DNA of 64,000 nt from Carposina sasakii. Taxonomy: Eukaryota; Arthropoda; Insecta; Lepidoptera; Carposinidae. Positions within the stretch are counted from its first letter, which is position 1. Each line of letters starts with the position of its first letter. Below, one piece after another: positions 44,571-55,742 of the stretch. The stretch lies in the NCBI GenBank assembly GCA_014607495.2, contig CP053160.1, positions 3,348,001 through 3,412,000 of the forward strand. The letters are read 5' to 3'. Position numbers and translations under genes: made by a program. Below the pieces are notes generated by a model. That model had not been told where the DNA came from, did no database searches, and worked only from the letters and a program-made list of their open reading frames with translations.

Positions 44571-45585
44571 TTTAAAAATATTTAAGTATTATTAGTAAGA
44601 TATTAATGGAATTAAGTGTGATGTTTTACACTTGATATATGAAACAAGCGGAGAAAATAATGCATTTTCCCCACTCCTTCTCATTGTTTCATATTTTTCA
44701 TGGAAATATGTGATATGGAGGTTTTTTATGATCTACTTATCGCATTTTGCAAATTCTCGTATACCTATTTGCGGTGGGTTTACTTGAACAAAATTGTCAC
44801 CAAGTAATTTTGATAGATGCATGGTCACTATTTTGCTCTTGATTTTATAAACATTAAAGTGTTTTTAACAAAACCAGCGGTACTATATCTTACCCTTAGC
44901 TTAGTTCGCAGAGACAGGTCGTGTGACAAGAACTGGAGCGGTCTTATTTTGTAATACTTGTAATTACACTCCATCGGACAGTGCGTTAAGGCAGCTATAC
45001 GAGTACATTGTCTGACATGTCGTGTCGTGGCGTGTATTACTGCCTGAAATACATATATCAAAGTTTTTACGAATATTTTGGTAGAGTAATGAATGGTCCA
45101 CAATCGTGTATATACACTACATACTTACACAGAGCTGGAGGTCTACTCTGAAGTGACGATAAACGAAGTATCGGCTGAATATCGAGATGTTTCCTACTAC
45201 GAACTTCCTTCGATCGGATCAGTCGCGCCGTTTTTTATTCGGCCCGATCGAACTCTATTTGACAGGTATAAGGCTAGATAATAGAAAGCTTATAATATTA
45301 GTCAATGTGAATTATTATCTATGGTTGGGAATGAGTTGTGAACTCAGATGAATGAATCCGAAGCAATTTCGTAGTAGGGTCAAAGGCTGTCAAAGGCTTC
45401 GATTCGGTCGGGCTTCGGTCAGACCGAAATATTCGAAAGCGGCATTTCAGAGTAGACCCCCTATTCCCGAAATGCGGAAATGCCGTATAATTAAGAAAAT
45501 CCCACAGCCACGTTTAGATATAAACAATCAGTGATATGTTGCTAGCTAATCGACTGAGAAGAAGCCCAAATGAAGAATCAATGAA
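44571..45585. other. Nothing recognised
   Basis: Open frames at 44828-45103, 45093-45281 and 45352-45534 show no domain. Around 45130-45480 short similar strings ('tttcagagtagacc' versus 'ggtctactctga') occur on both strands, a weak inverted pair. Confidence 0.4.
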
Positions 45586-45742
45586 AATGATTTTTGGTCG
45601 TCAACGTTTCCGAAAACTACGAAATCTCCTCATCATCACGATCATTTTTCTCCATGGAAGCATAACTGGGATGTGTCTGGTTTCCAAAATATTAGGGTCC
45701 AAAGTTGAGTAAATAGACTGCGTTTTTCTGCATAATTGCAGA

Positions 45743-46303
45743 TTTTAACTGCTCTTGGTTTGCTAAAAGATCTTCCATCCTTACTGATATGATAGTAAAA
45801 TTAGAAAGATCTTACTTGATATTCTGGAACCGACAGTGATGACTCCTTTTTCACTGACGACACGTGGCCGTGTGGTTGTCCACGTGCTCGGAATCCTCCT
45901 AGTAATCCGAATAATTGTAGAAATCCAGTTAATGGTTTGGTAGTCCAGGCACTAGTTAATGGCACTGAACTTTGTATTGTGGTCACTTTTTAATAGCACT
46001 AATGGTTTATGGTCACTGGTAGATAGCACTGAAAAATGGTTTATGGTCACTGGTTTTTAGTCAATTTTCACACACGATTGACTCGCTCGAAGGACCACTA
46101 TGTACGGTGAGTTCGTACATACGAAATGATAGGCCGTAGTTAAGATATAAAATAGAGGAACTTTATTAATTCCAAACTATGGCTAAAATGGTATGATAAT
46201 GAGTACACGCGGGTTGATTGGTGTCCGAACGTGAACTGGTTATAAAAGGCACAATAGGGTAAAAATGCTGACCGCGTGATAATGTACGCTGTTGCACCGT
46301 ACA
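45743..46303 (-). mobile_element. BEL/Pao-like LTR retrotransposon, 5' fragment
   Basis: On the minus strand an LTR (46303-46101) is followed two bases later by TGGTCCTTCGAGC (about 46097-46085), a tRNA primer-binding-site-like sequence used by BEL/Pao-type elements, then a leader with repeats of 'agtgaccataaaccat' (46060-45990) and an open frame down to about 45801. The rest of the element and the second LTR are missing, together with a few bases of host M3 sequence, so a deletion followed insertion. The 61-codon frame at 45801-45986 could be the start of gag but is too short to identify. It is a non-functional remnant. Confidence 0.6.
46101..46303 (-). repeat. LTR of the BEL/Pao-like fragment (203 bp)
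   Basis: The termini are TGTACGGTG and CACCGTACA, perfect 9-bp inverted repeats with canonical TG...CA. On the minus strand there is a TATA-like 'ccttttataacc' (around 46250) and an 'aattaataaag' polyadenylation-like signal (around 46168), in the order expected of U3-R. The primer-binding site lies immediately downstream. Confidence 0.65.
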
Positions 46304-46518
46304 ACGCGTGTAGCAAGATTTTTTCACGAGAAATAATTAATATCTGTCTATGAAAAAACTAGCATAAACACTGGACACTATAAATTTAGCCCGATCAAGT
46401 AATAAAAAAAAATAAAAAAAATTACATCGTTTCCCAGCATTTTTTTGGCATAAACTTACTTTATTTGATGTATAGAGTACGTACCCTTTGTTAAGGGTGG
46501 CAATGAAAAAATATCCTG

Positions 46519-47763
46519 TATATGTACCTACTAATCAATTGTTTAGAGTAAATTTTCTAAGAAAAGTATTGTTTTTCTAGCTTATCAAAAAATATGAACT
46601 TTAACCCAATTTTTATACTAAAAAGCTTTTCCTTCATTTTATAGGAGAAAAAAACATCGCAATTTAGATTATCCAAAGACTTTTCGGGCTTTTTCTTTGG
46701 ACTAGACCACTAAGTAATTAGTATGTCATTGAGATTGATATTTTCAAAGGTTATAAGAAGTGATACTTGTCTGGTATCGGAAGCAGAAATCGCTTGGACA
46801 AAAAATCTTTCGCTTGACCAGGTGTTGTGTGGGCACGTAGGTATTCTGCTACAAAAACTATGCGACAGATAATAATATGACTAATAAGGTAAGGTGTCCA
46901 GAATTTTAAAAAATATTGGAAACCACTTGTGACTATGAGTAGAATTTTTCATGTCTTTTTAAATGTCGATCAAGGGTAGTCTTCCGATTTAGTACGCGAT
47001 TTCTTACTTAACAATCTTTATTCTTTATAAAGATTATTCTTTGCAACATCCAATTTTATTTATTTTGCTTTCATATGATACAGTAAAGTATTAAAAATAT
47101 GATGGTAGAAAAATAAATATGAGATTGAAATAATTGCCAAGTATAGAGATTACATTGATATTTTAAATATATCATGATTTCTAATTATCTGATTTCTAAT
47201 GGGGCTGTTATGATATGCAAGTTGGTCAAGTCTTAGAGCAGTGAATTATAATTTTTTCTTTTTTGATTATATTTGTATTTAAACAGAGGCGAAATCCCCT
47301 TATTTTTTATTAAAGTAGATTTTTTTTATAAATCATAGTCACACTAACATTAAAGTAACCTTTGTGTTTTTCATCCACTCCATAACTAGGTGCTTTGGGA
47401 GACAGGGCCGAGGTCACTTCTAACTTTGACTATTCATAGTTATGGCGAGACAAAAAAAACTGATTAACGTAGCAAGTTTTTTCAGTTGTCAATATTATAT
47501 ATCATTAGTATTAGATAAACAAAATAAGAATTTTTTATGTAATAATTTGAGACAAATCTATTTGCTCTTTAGTTTTTCAAAGTTCACTTGTCGTTAATGT
47601 TGTTTTATTATACTTAGAGGCGATTTTTCCAATGGTCAGATCTATCTGAAGGCTAAAGTTGATGCTGTCTCTATCGTGATTAAATTTTAGAGAAAGACAG
47701 CATTTATCTTTCAGATAGGCTGTTAGACCATAGAAATATCGGCATTTACAAGATTATTCTTGT
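46519..47763. other. AT-rich stretch, nothing recognised
   Basis: About 1.2 kb without supported features. Confidence 0.45.
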
Positions 47764-47940
47764 GATGATGCAGGGCTTCATTGGAATACATCAACTGCAT
47801 CTACTTCCGTACATGTCGTAAGAGTCGACTAAGGAACTCGGGGGCATTCTCTGAGGCGTTGATCTAGAACTTGTCACTGATCGTTTTTACCTGGCCTCTC
47901 TTTGCTAAATGTGTCTATATTGTGAGAATCTGTATGTATA
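47764..47940 (+). repeat. U repeat, well-preserved copy
   Basis: Runs from 'gatgcagggcttcattggaa' through 'ctacttccgtacatgtcgta', 'agagtcgactaaggaactcg' and 'acttgtcactgatcgttttt' to 'ctgtatgtata'. It contains both ends of the core and is a good reference copy. Confidence 0.65.
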
Positions 47941-48386
47941 AGAGGAAAATATAAACATTATAACAACGCACAGCTTAATACTTTAGCTATTATAGCTCGG
48001 TCTTCTTAAGTAAATGAATTCCGTTGGTTTCTAATCCTAAAATAGCGTACTGCAATATTTTATATAAAATAAATAAGAAACAGAAAAAAGGATCAGCTAT
48101 TATAAATTCGGTGTTTTAATTAAAAGACACCCGTTATCTGATAGATAAAGTCACAAGCCAATTAAAAATACATTTAAAAGCGGTAGAGTTTTGTTTTATT
48201 TGTATATCGACAGACATCACATCACGTTATTGTTTAATATTTATTTTCCAATATCTGCTTGTACCTATACCATATATAGCATATACATGTATTTACATAC
48301 AACTGTATTCTAATGGACTAGCCAGAACTGTAGAATTATCAAAGATATCCTACTACTAAGAATTAAAAAGAAGCTATAACGGTATA
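47941..48386. other. Nothing recognised
   Basis: AT-rich; 'ggactagccagaactgtaga' at 48315-48334 is a possible small U fragment (minus). Confidence 0.35.
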
Positions 48387-48789
48387 CAGGGTGTTTGTGA
48401 CAGCCAGGCAAATTAATATGGTGACTTCAGACCATGATTCTGAGATGAAAACAAGTGAAAATTTTCCGACTTTTTTCTTTTTTTTCACGAAAAAATAGTG
48501 GGGTTCGTTTAAGTAGACCTAAAATAATGAGTTAAAAATAAAATTCTAACGATTGGATGATTATCTAAAAAATAGTTGCTTTCAAAAAAGTTCAATTAAC
48601 TAATCAACCCTAAAGGAGTCTCAAGCGATCCAAAAACAGAATCGCTCGATACAATTGGCGCGGAAAGCAAACATTGCGTATAATCAAATCAAATATTAAT
48701 TTCCTACGAGTAATAACACTGTCGTATATTTCAAAACAATGGTACTTGTTCAGTATCTCAGTATTTGCCTGGCTGTCACAAACACCCTG
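48387..48789 (-). mobile_element. M2 MITE, copy B (403 bp)
   Basis: Flanked by TA (48385-48386, 48790-48791). Ends CAGGGTGTTTGTGACAGCCA and TGGCTGTCACAAACACCCTG are perfect inverted copies over the outer 20 bp and extend to about 33 bp. Oriented opposite to copy A. It lacks the nested tail of A. Confidence 0.85.
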
Positions 48790-48791
48790 TA

Positions 48792-48875
48792 TAGAAGAGG
48801 TATTTTAAGCAAAATTCTACGAAATTAGCACTCTGTAGAGAACTTATTTATAGAGACTGAATTTGTCATTCTCGA
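48792..48875. mobile_element. M1 MITE, half copy abutting M2
   Basis: 'gaagaggtattttaagcaaa' and 'actctgtagagaacttattt' follow the left arm of M1. The right arm is not seen. It begins at the TA that ends M2 copy B, so the two elements used the same or adjacent TA. Confidence 0.5.
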
Positions 48876-49639
48876 AGTCTATTTTCAGCTTGTAGCTACT
48901 GCGGACCTTTAAAACCTACAAGCAGCTTATCAAGCTTAGGACAAAGTCTAATGGGAGGATTTAATTAGATTTCTTCATGATCACGCGCATGACATTCATA
49001 CTAGATTATTAATACCTGTTCCGAGTGGTTCGAGCGAGACGGCAATATCAATCACCACCAGCCCAGTTTAGATATGCACTGTCAACCCACACCCACAAAT
49101 AATAATTAGACAGATGGCGGCCCATAATGTCAAATGTCAACTAAATGTCAGAATAAAAGTCATCGGCCATGCGTATGCGCTAACATCTACCAAGTTAGGC
49201 GAATTTGCCGAGTTGAGTAGCCGTAAAGTTGATATGATATTAGTTGTCATTGAAGATAGATAGTGGCGACACCATTTAGTGTAAAGTGTAAGTTGGCCGC
49301 TGCATATCTCGTTCGCTTCCGCACTTTTTGGTCGCGATAACTGGATCACTTTTTAAAGGTTACTTATTTATTGTTTACGACAAGAACTATTAGCGTTTAC
49401 TTTTATGGAAACCTGTCTTACTTACCGGTTGGATTAATGAAGTGTAAACGTACGTTATGCTACGTATTTGCAATCTGTAAAGAGACATTCGCTTAGTATC
49501 AAAACTGTTACATGTTTTTAAAGCTTTCACGAAAAGCTACATCTTAAAAACGTTCATGTTTCCTAGTTATTACAAAGTTTTAACTATTTAGTAAACTTCA
49601 AGTAGTGAAGTTAAGTTAAGCTTGATCATTAAGCTTAAT
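48876..49639. other. Nothing recognised
   Basis: The minus open frame at 49137-49349 has no recognisable domain. The block 49085-49330 is somewhat GC-richer and includes 'gcggccgctgcatatctcgttcg'-like sequence that could be a 5' flank of a gene, without support. Confidence 0.35.
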
Positions 49640-49756
49640 CATCCTTCCTCCCTTTTTAACTAAGGACCTCAGGGGCATTTCGCTCAGGTTTTACGTATTC
49701 GTCTTCCTGCAGTTCAGGTTTCCTTTTTTTGGGGCCATGTATGTGTGTGTGTGTGT
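49640..49756 (+). repeat. U repeat remnant with (TG)n
   Basis: 'aactaaggacctcaggggca', 'ttcgctcaggttttacg', 'cttcctgcagttcaggtttc' and 'ggggccatgtatgtgtgtgt' follow U order with losses. It ends in a (TG)n microsatellite at 49741-49757. Confidence 0.45.
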
Positions 49757-49959
49757 TACAACAATTTTTAGCGTTATATGGGTTCTTCCTGGATATTAGT
49801 TCTTGTACTAAACTAACCATTTCTCAATAATTCAAAAAATAAAACTGCCATAAACAGCAATAAGAGCTATAATTTGTTGAACGACAACGTTTACCAGAAC
49901 CGGGTCATCGCAAAGTGATTTTATGGATTCAAATAAAGGCCTATTACAGGGGTATTACC

Positions 49960-50190
49960 AGAGACGGGCGCTCTCGGCGGTGTCCAAGCAGGAAGTGGCG
50001 GCTTGCGTCGATTTCTCTGCGCGCGCGCAGGCGATAAATAATGCGGGTAGTTCTAATTCCGAGCGCGATATTTACGCGCTAGGTCGCGACAGAGCGTGGG
50101 CGATCCGGGGTAGAGTAGTCAATGTAGTTGCGAAAACGTATCGTTTTACTAACACTAGTGTACTATTTTGTGGTAATTGTCGTAGATTTC
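49960..50190. promoter_or_regulatory. CpG-rich patch, possible promoter or exon
   Basis: 'gacgggcgctctcggcggtg', 'tctctgcgcgcgcgcaggcg' and 'gatccggggtagag' make this the most CpG-dense block in its 5 kb. A 92-codon plus frame covers it (49923-50201) but shows no domain. 'tttcagttgag' at 50185-50195 resembles an insect initiator TCAGT, and 'ataggtaaag' at 50218-50227 could be a donor. The evidence is composition only. Confidence 0.25.
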
Positions 50191-50227
50191 AGTTGAGTTA
50201 GAGTTTTGATTTTTAAAATATAGGTAA

Positions 50228-51106
50228 AGCTTTGGTTAATAAAAACAGATTGTTGTGGGATAGAGTCATACATAAGATAAATTTAAGAGATATGTAAGTT
50301 GTGGGACACACTCAGTGGAGATCTTGTAAGTAAAATTTATATTACAGTAGAGTACCCACTCTCCTACTATAAAGGCTCGGTTAACATTGGTATTGATATT
50401 TTTTATACAACTCCAAGAGATATACTGGTTGGATTACACATTTTTCTCTGACATCGCTAAATATTTCTTATCTTTGACTAATATGATATAACCCTAATAC
50501 CCATCATCTTCAATAAACCTATTTTCATTTTACAAAATAGTTATGTATATAAAATATTTTAAATAGCAATTCCAGCTCTCTCTATCTAAACCTGGTGTCG
50601 AAATTCAACGTGATTTACCTCTAAGCTCTCTATTTAAGGTACATTAAATTGGCTCTGTGTCACATTACTCTATGTGCCAGGACACCTTTATCTAGCAGAC
50701 AGGACCAGCCATTGTAGAATCAAGCGAGTGCTAAATTATGATCGAATCATGTTAGATTTCACGGGGAACTAAGATGGTGGCTCGTTCTCTCTTTCTCGGG
50801 TTCAGATTTCAATCTTAGACTCAGCAATGAGACATTGAAAATTTTAGATTTGAAAAACTTATTGGATGCTTACAAGCGATGATTGTCCTTAAGAATAATC
50901 CTATAGCTGCATAAATGAGTTTTTATTTTGGAAGTTTATTCTCGGAGTTCTGGAAATAAATGTAGCCCATATAATTAATCAATTCTATAGATTTATTTAG
51001 ACCTAATATGTTATAATATTTTAACATATAGAACAACGAGATAAACGCAGAAAACTTTGAGGTTTTATCACCGGAAAATTATATTTCTCAAGGAAATTAG
51101 CTACAA
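50228..51106. other. AT-rich stretch, nothing recognised
   Basis: No supported feature. Confidence 0.45.
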
Positions 51107-51114
51107 ATCTATAT

Positions 51115-51465
51115 GATGATCTGATAATCTCCGACCGTATTTCGGTCAAGGCGACCAATCTCTATGGAGATTGGCCAGGTACGTAGGAGATATTATAATG
51201 CACAAGTGTGTGCGCAAACACAGATGCACTCTCTATTCCCTCACTCTCATAGCCCGATGGGACGGAAAGCCGACACGATCGGAGAGAGATCAGGAGCAGG
51301 ACCAACGGTTTTACGTGCTTTCCGAGGCACGAGCTAAGTGACAATTTTGCAACATTAAAATCTGTACATGAAATAAATTCATATGTACAGGCCCGTGACT
51401 GGGATCGAACTTACACCTCCCGCTTGGAAGATGCACGTCTTAACCACTGGGCTATCACCGCTTAT
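51115..51465 (-). mobile_element. S2 composite SINE, full copy with 8-bp duplication
   Basis: Direct repeat 'atctatat' at 51107-51114 and 51466-51473. On the minus strand the element starts 'gcggtgatagcccagtggtt' (A box) and a B box lies in the complement of 'gactgggatcgaacttac'. The body contains 'gtgcgcaaacacagatgcac' and 'gacggaaagccgacacgatc', and it ends in a short ATC tail. About 351 bp. The tRNA-like head, unrelated body and LINE-like simple tail give the standard three-part SINE structure. Confidence 0.85.
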
Positions 51466-51473
51466 ATCTATAT

Positions 51474-52274
51474 AATACCTTAGTAAACAGGGTAGAGATT
51501 AAAAGAAGTTTAATGGAAGGATGAAAAAAATAAACGCAATAAAACATGCCAATTCTACAATAGTCCTTAGAACGGAATAAAATATATTAGAATTCCTTCA
51601 TTGAGTGACCTAAAGGTATCCGCATTATCCATGCGGTGCGCAAAGTGCGCGTGGGTGCACTTCGCGGCTTATCTGCCAATAACACTTGATCTATTTTGTT
51701 TGCGACTTAACTATATCATTTAATTGATAGTTTAAACGATTACCTTGGAATATAGCTAATTTATAGGGGTGTTATTAATTAATTGATCCCATTTTATGTT
51801 GTTATCCATATTAACAAAATATTAGGAAAAGGGTTAATATTAAATACATAATTACCGCAAAAATTTCTTGATTTTGTAGAGTGTCTATCTTTAGAGTATA
51901 TTTTAGAATGATATTAAATTTTAGTACAAAGCTAAGTTTCTAAAGTTCAACTAGTAAAAATATTTTTTTCTTGCGTCTAATATCCAATAGTCATTTCCTG
52001 AACAGAAAAAGAGGCAACAAAAATTTAATTTTCGTCATGAATAACACACGTAGATGAGTTGACCTCATGTTACACTTTCCGTTGCCTCAAATGAAAGAAA
52101 AAAAAGAAAAAGCCTTCCATATAGCCTCAGGGCGGAAGACTGCGTTCGGTTTCACTTATTCAGATCAAAATGGTGAAAGGCGGTTAGGCAAACATTTCTG
52201 CGGAGTTTTAAAGTATTTATTAAGATTGTATCTATGTTTAGTTGACATCTCTTTTGTTGAATATTATGAGATAA
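51474..52274. other. Nothing recognised
   Basis: AT-rich. The plus open frame 52067-52393 continues into the S1 SINE below and is not a gene. Confidence 0.45.
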
Positions 52275-52362
52275 GTATTATTGAAAAATTATTAATAAAG
52301 AAATGGAAAAAATTCCTCACCCGGGTGGGAATCGAACCCACGACCTCTGCATTCCGTGCCAG
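52275..52362 (-). mobile_element. S1 SINE, minus strand
   Basis: 'aaaaattattaataaagaaa', 'aattcctcacccgggtggga' and 'atcgaacccacgacctctgc' are the reverse complement of S1 tail, T-arm and B box. The A-box end is missing beyond 'attccgtgcc'. Confidence 0.7.
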
Positions 52363-54684
52363 TATTATTGATTTACTTATTTATAGTTCGTAACTTATCA
52401 CTATTTTTTTACATCTGAACCTGTTATACCTAGTAAATGTGCCTGTCTTGGAAAAATGCAAAATTCCTAGATTTGGAGGTATAAAAACATACTTAGGTCA
52501 TTGTAACCGATATGCAACGATCGTCTCACCCTATTCCTTCTAAACGAGGTACCAAGCACACAATATAAAGTAGCCGATCTTTCAACATTATCCATAAACA
52601 AGACCAGCTCGATACAATCTATACAAGACAAATGGAAAAGACAAGACGTTCGCCTACTGATCCTCGTAGGATGCTGCTCTTGCAGCAATGCGTAGGTAAA
52701 TTGTACAACAAATTATAATTTATCACAGCTTTCACGGTTGTAATGTTTTATTCGATAGATGGCGGTATTTATCTGATTGTAAAAGTATAGTTTATGCATT
52801 TGCTACCGTTAATTAACAATTACCTAATAGCCTCATATTTTTTTTTACATGGTTCAAGTTAGCCAGTTCACCCATTATCCTTATAGATACAAAACAGTAG
52901 AGTTTTTACTTTCGAAAAACGTTAAATATTAAAAGTTTTAGCAACTATAAGAAACATTTTAGTACGTAGATACACACTATTGAAAATCTATGAGTGTTTA
53001 TAATTTTTGTCCTGCCTAACAGAAAGAAGAAGGTTTAAGCATGCCTAGTTGATGGCACTACTACCTACGTGTAAGTATAAGTATTCTGCCAAAAAACTAT
53101 GTCCAATGTCCATTACTCTTGGCAGCTGGCAGTGATTCCTTATAAGTTACAATAACACTTGACTCATATCAGGTTTATCGTGTTACTTCTACATATAAAC
53201 TTCTAGGTACCTACATAGGCATGATTTATATAGATCAACTTACTGCTGCAACAATCGATTGCACACTACGAACATAATCTCCCGGCACCACCAAAAATAA
53301 ATTAATCTTCTAATTGGTCCGACTCCTATCGTTTCATAACATCAAAATGTCGTCCCGACATAAAAATGTCACAGCCACTGACATTTTGTTTTAATCCCGC
53401 GACGGGAAAGTGATCGGTTTTGACGTTCAGACCTTTAACTTTGAGCCGGTCAGCGATGTGCCGTGAGACAGATTTAAAAAGTCGCCGAGATACAATGTTA
53501 TCATATTATGTTCGTTACAAAGCTTTCAGTTATTGATTTTTCGATTTATATTATGTTAATGCGATAATAGGTAATTTTTGTAACCTTTTACCACCTTTTT
53601 ATTTTGTTCTGTTGAAAAACTTCAGGTCGCTTTATAAACTACAATGCACTATGTCGATAATAAAATAAATCAACAGGTGCCAATAGCAGTATTTATCATA
53701 GTAATAAAGCCATTTATATAATTAACTATAAATAAAACCAAATATTTAATCATTTCTCCAAACGCTATTAATACTGCATTCCAAAAACAGATTGACATTT
53801 AGTTAGACAAATTAGATGAGAGAAGGTCAAAAAAATACATCATTATGCGATAACCTTTTAGGAGCACAAAATTAGCGTCGTTCCCACCATGGACACCTCG
53901 AAAACTGGTCCAGTATCGATATTGGTAGCTAATAAATCAGAGGGGAACGACCTCGCCGCGTTTGTCACCACTCGATCAATGCTCCACACTATTATAGGAA
54001 AAGAACACTACTTATTAGACTTATCGCATTCTCTTGCGTGAGGTCGCCACTTGGTATCACAATGGTGCGGTTGTATGCTAATAGGAATGAGGGATAGCCT
54101 AGTTCGGTATCGTGCCGTAAGTGATAAGTGTAGTTCTTTGTGTAACCTTTGATTTGGCGTGGGCGTCCATCCTGGGTGTGACCCGATCATAGATCATGAA
54201 CTCACAGTATAGAAAGTTTATTTTACACCGACGATACCACCTGCCGTTAATTTACAGTTGTACAGGTGTAAAATGTTTTCTCGGTATTTAAAATCGTATT
54301 TTTTCCATTTTATGACCAATAATTCGGTTGTGAAGGGAAGGTAATGAGGTTATCCCCACCTAGTTAAACCAAAATGGCTGCGGAATATTTCGCAATTATT
54401 TGTTTGGTTCCATAACTTAATTTAGATTATTCTCTGGATTCCGTCAGTAATACCAAATCAGGAAAATTTCATCTACTTGTGTACTGTATGTATGTATGTA
54501 TAAGTCACTTGGATATGGTCATTGAAGGAAGTAAGGAGAACAAAATGTAAACGTCTTCACTTCGCTTTAGTACTTATGAGACAAGATTTGCAAACCAACA
54601 ATATCACTCGAGAACTGAGAGTATTGAATGCGACCGCCCTTAATTTAAATGTTCATAAAAGTACCTACCATACATAAACATTTA
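52363..54684. other. No gene recognised
   Basis: About 2.3 kb. GC-richer segments at 53280-53480 ('caaaatgtcgtcccgacata') and 53940-54190 contain small open frames (for example minus 54008-54190) with no family resemblance. A promoter or LTR in this part is possible but not supported. Confidence 0.4.
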
Positions 54685-54903
54685 AGGCTCGAGCACACCG
54701 GATGCGTGTGCGTGCACGTAAGCGTAGACGTATACGTACCTCTGAGTTGTAATGTATGGAACTGTATAGGCACGGGCAGACCGGAAGCGTATGCGTAGAC
54801 GTAAGCATAGACATCAAGCGGTGACAGTTCTATACATTAAACTCAGAGGTACGTGTACGTCTACGCTTACGTGCACGCATACGCATCCGGTGTGCTCGAG
54901 CCT
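54685..54903. mobile_element. PIF/Harbinger-like palindromic MITE (219 bp)
   Basis: The left end AGGCTCGAGCACACCGGATG and right end CATCCGGTGTGCTCGAGCCT are inverted, and the arms extend about 60 bp to 'gtacctctgagtt' / 'aactcagaggtac'. A 3-bp direct repeat TTA flanks the element (54682-54684, 54904-54906), as expected of PIF/Harbinger insertions. The centre carries further copies of 'cgtagacgtaagc'. CpG-rich relative to flanks. No transposase. Confidence 0.75.
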
Positions 54904-54906
54904 TTA

Positions 54907-55603
54907 ATGCGTCATAAATAATCGACAATATCGACCCCGAAGACATAAAAAAATCTGAAACAAAATCCCAAACCATTGCCAAGTCGTTAAAAGCCATAAA
55001 GAGGCAGTTATAATTTAATATCACATTACAGTGTCGTGTCTGCGTGATTGTACCATATTCTTTGGTAGTTGCTCACTGCACGTGGGTAGAATAATGAAGA
55101 CGTTTGTCGCATCGGCGCGCGCGCATACATGTGTACCCCTCGGTATTGAACACTAAAATGTATGAATACAATCACTTTAAGGCTTCGTATTGATATTGTT
55201 ATGATTTTAAGAGCTCTCCTTTGGTGCAGGTGAATGGCGGATGGACTTTTTATGAACGGATTAGGTTTTGTTAAGAATTTCTTACATAAATTAAGGAATG
55301 TATATTTATAACTTCATTCCATACATTTGGTGTGCGAAATCGTGAAAATAAAAATAACGGGTTCTCCAATTTTTACTAAATGTTAGAGTTAGGTTAATTG
55401 AGTTGGTTGAAAATGCTTTTTTAATTTGAATATAAGGTTGTACACGGCCTAATTTTGGAGTACCTACTTTGTATTATGCTGCTAATCTAATTGTAAGCAG
55501 ATTATTTTCCTAGATTTCGCACATTCTCTATACCTAGAGTTTTACTACCTATAGCTAACTCCTATCAGAAACATAAAATATCTTTCGAACCCATTGGAGC
55601 CCC
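54907..55603. other. Nothing recognised
   Basis: Includes a short CpG-rich string at 55112-55130 ('catcggcgcgcgcgcataca'). No gene support. Confidence 0.4.
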
Positions 55604-55742
55604 ACGACCCACCATCCACCATTTCCACTAGCTCCATGACCCACCATTTTTGTGAGTTCTGTGACCCACCACCCACCATGTTCACCATCTCTGTGACCCA
55701 CCATTTGCACTAGCACCGTGACCCACCATTTCCGTCTACCCG
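55604..55742. repeat. Degenerate minisatellite, unit about 25 bp
   Basis: Five imperfect units start with (T/C)GACCCACCA. Two consecutive units are exactly 25 bp ('tgacccaccatttccactag'-type), one is expanded to 32 bp by an extra CCCACCA, and the first also carries an extra CCACCAT. Each unit continues with a variable 'ttt..acta/ctg' part. Non-coding in all frames over the array as far as can be seen. Confidence 0.75.

Larger units (their letters stand above)
45586..46518 (+). mobile_element. M3 MITE, copy 2, split by an LTR-element fragment
   Basis: The left part 45586-45742 and right part 46304-46518 align with 23741-24130, including 'tggtttccaaaatattaggg' and 'catcgtttcccagcattttt'. TA follows the right end at 46519-46520. 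The break falls at 'gcataattgca' / 'acgcgtgtagcaag', which is continuous in copy 1 apart from a few bases lost here. Confidence 0.75.

Noticed and set aside
45801..45986. Independent gene (61-codon minus frame)
   Set aside because: It lies in the leader or beginning of the BEL/Pao-like fragment and is too short to stand as a host gene.
52067..52393. 108-codon open frame ending TRVGIEPTTSAFRASI
   Set aside because: The 'RVGIEPTT' string is the translation of the S1 SINE tRNA-like region on the opposite strand; the upstream part has no domain. A common artefact, not a gene.
54008..54190. 60-codon minus frame in a GC-richer block
   Set aside because: No recognisable domain, splice site or repeat relation; kept only as a remark in the region entry.
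55604..55742. CRISPR-like array
   Set aside because: Direct repeats are degenerate and contiguous without unique spacers, in a eukaryotic context; it is a minisatellite.
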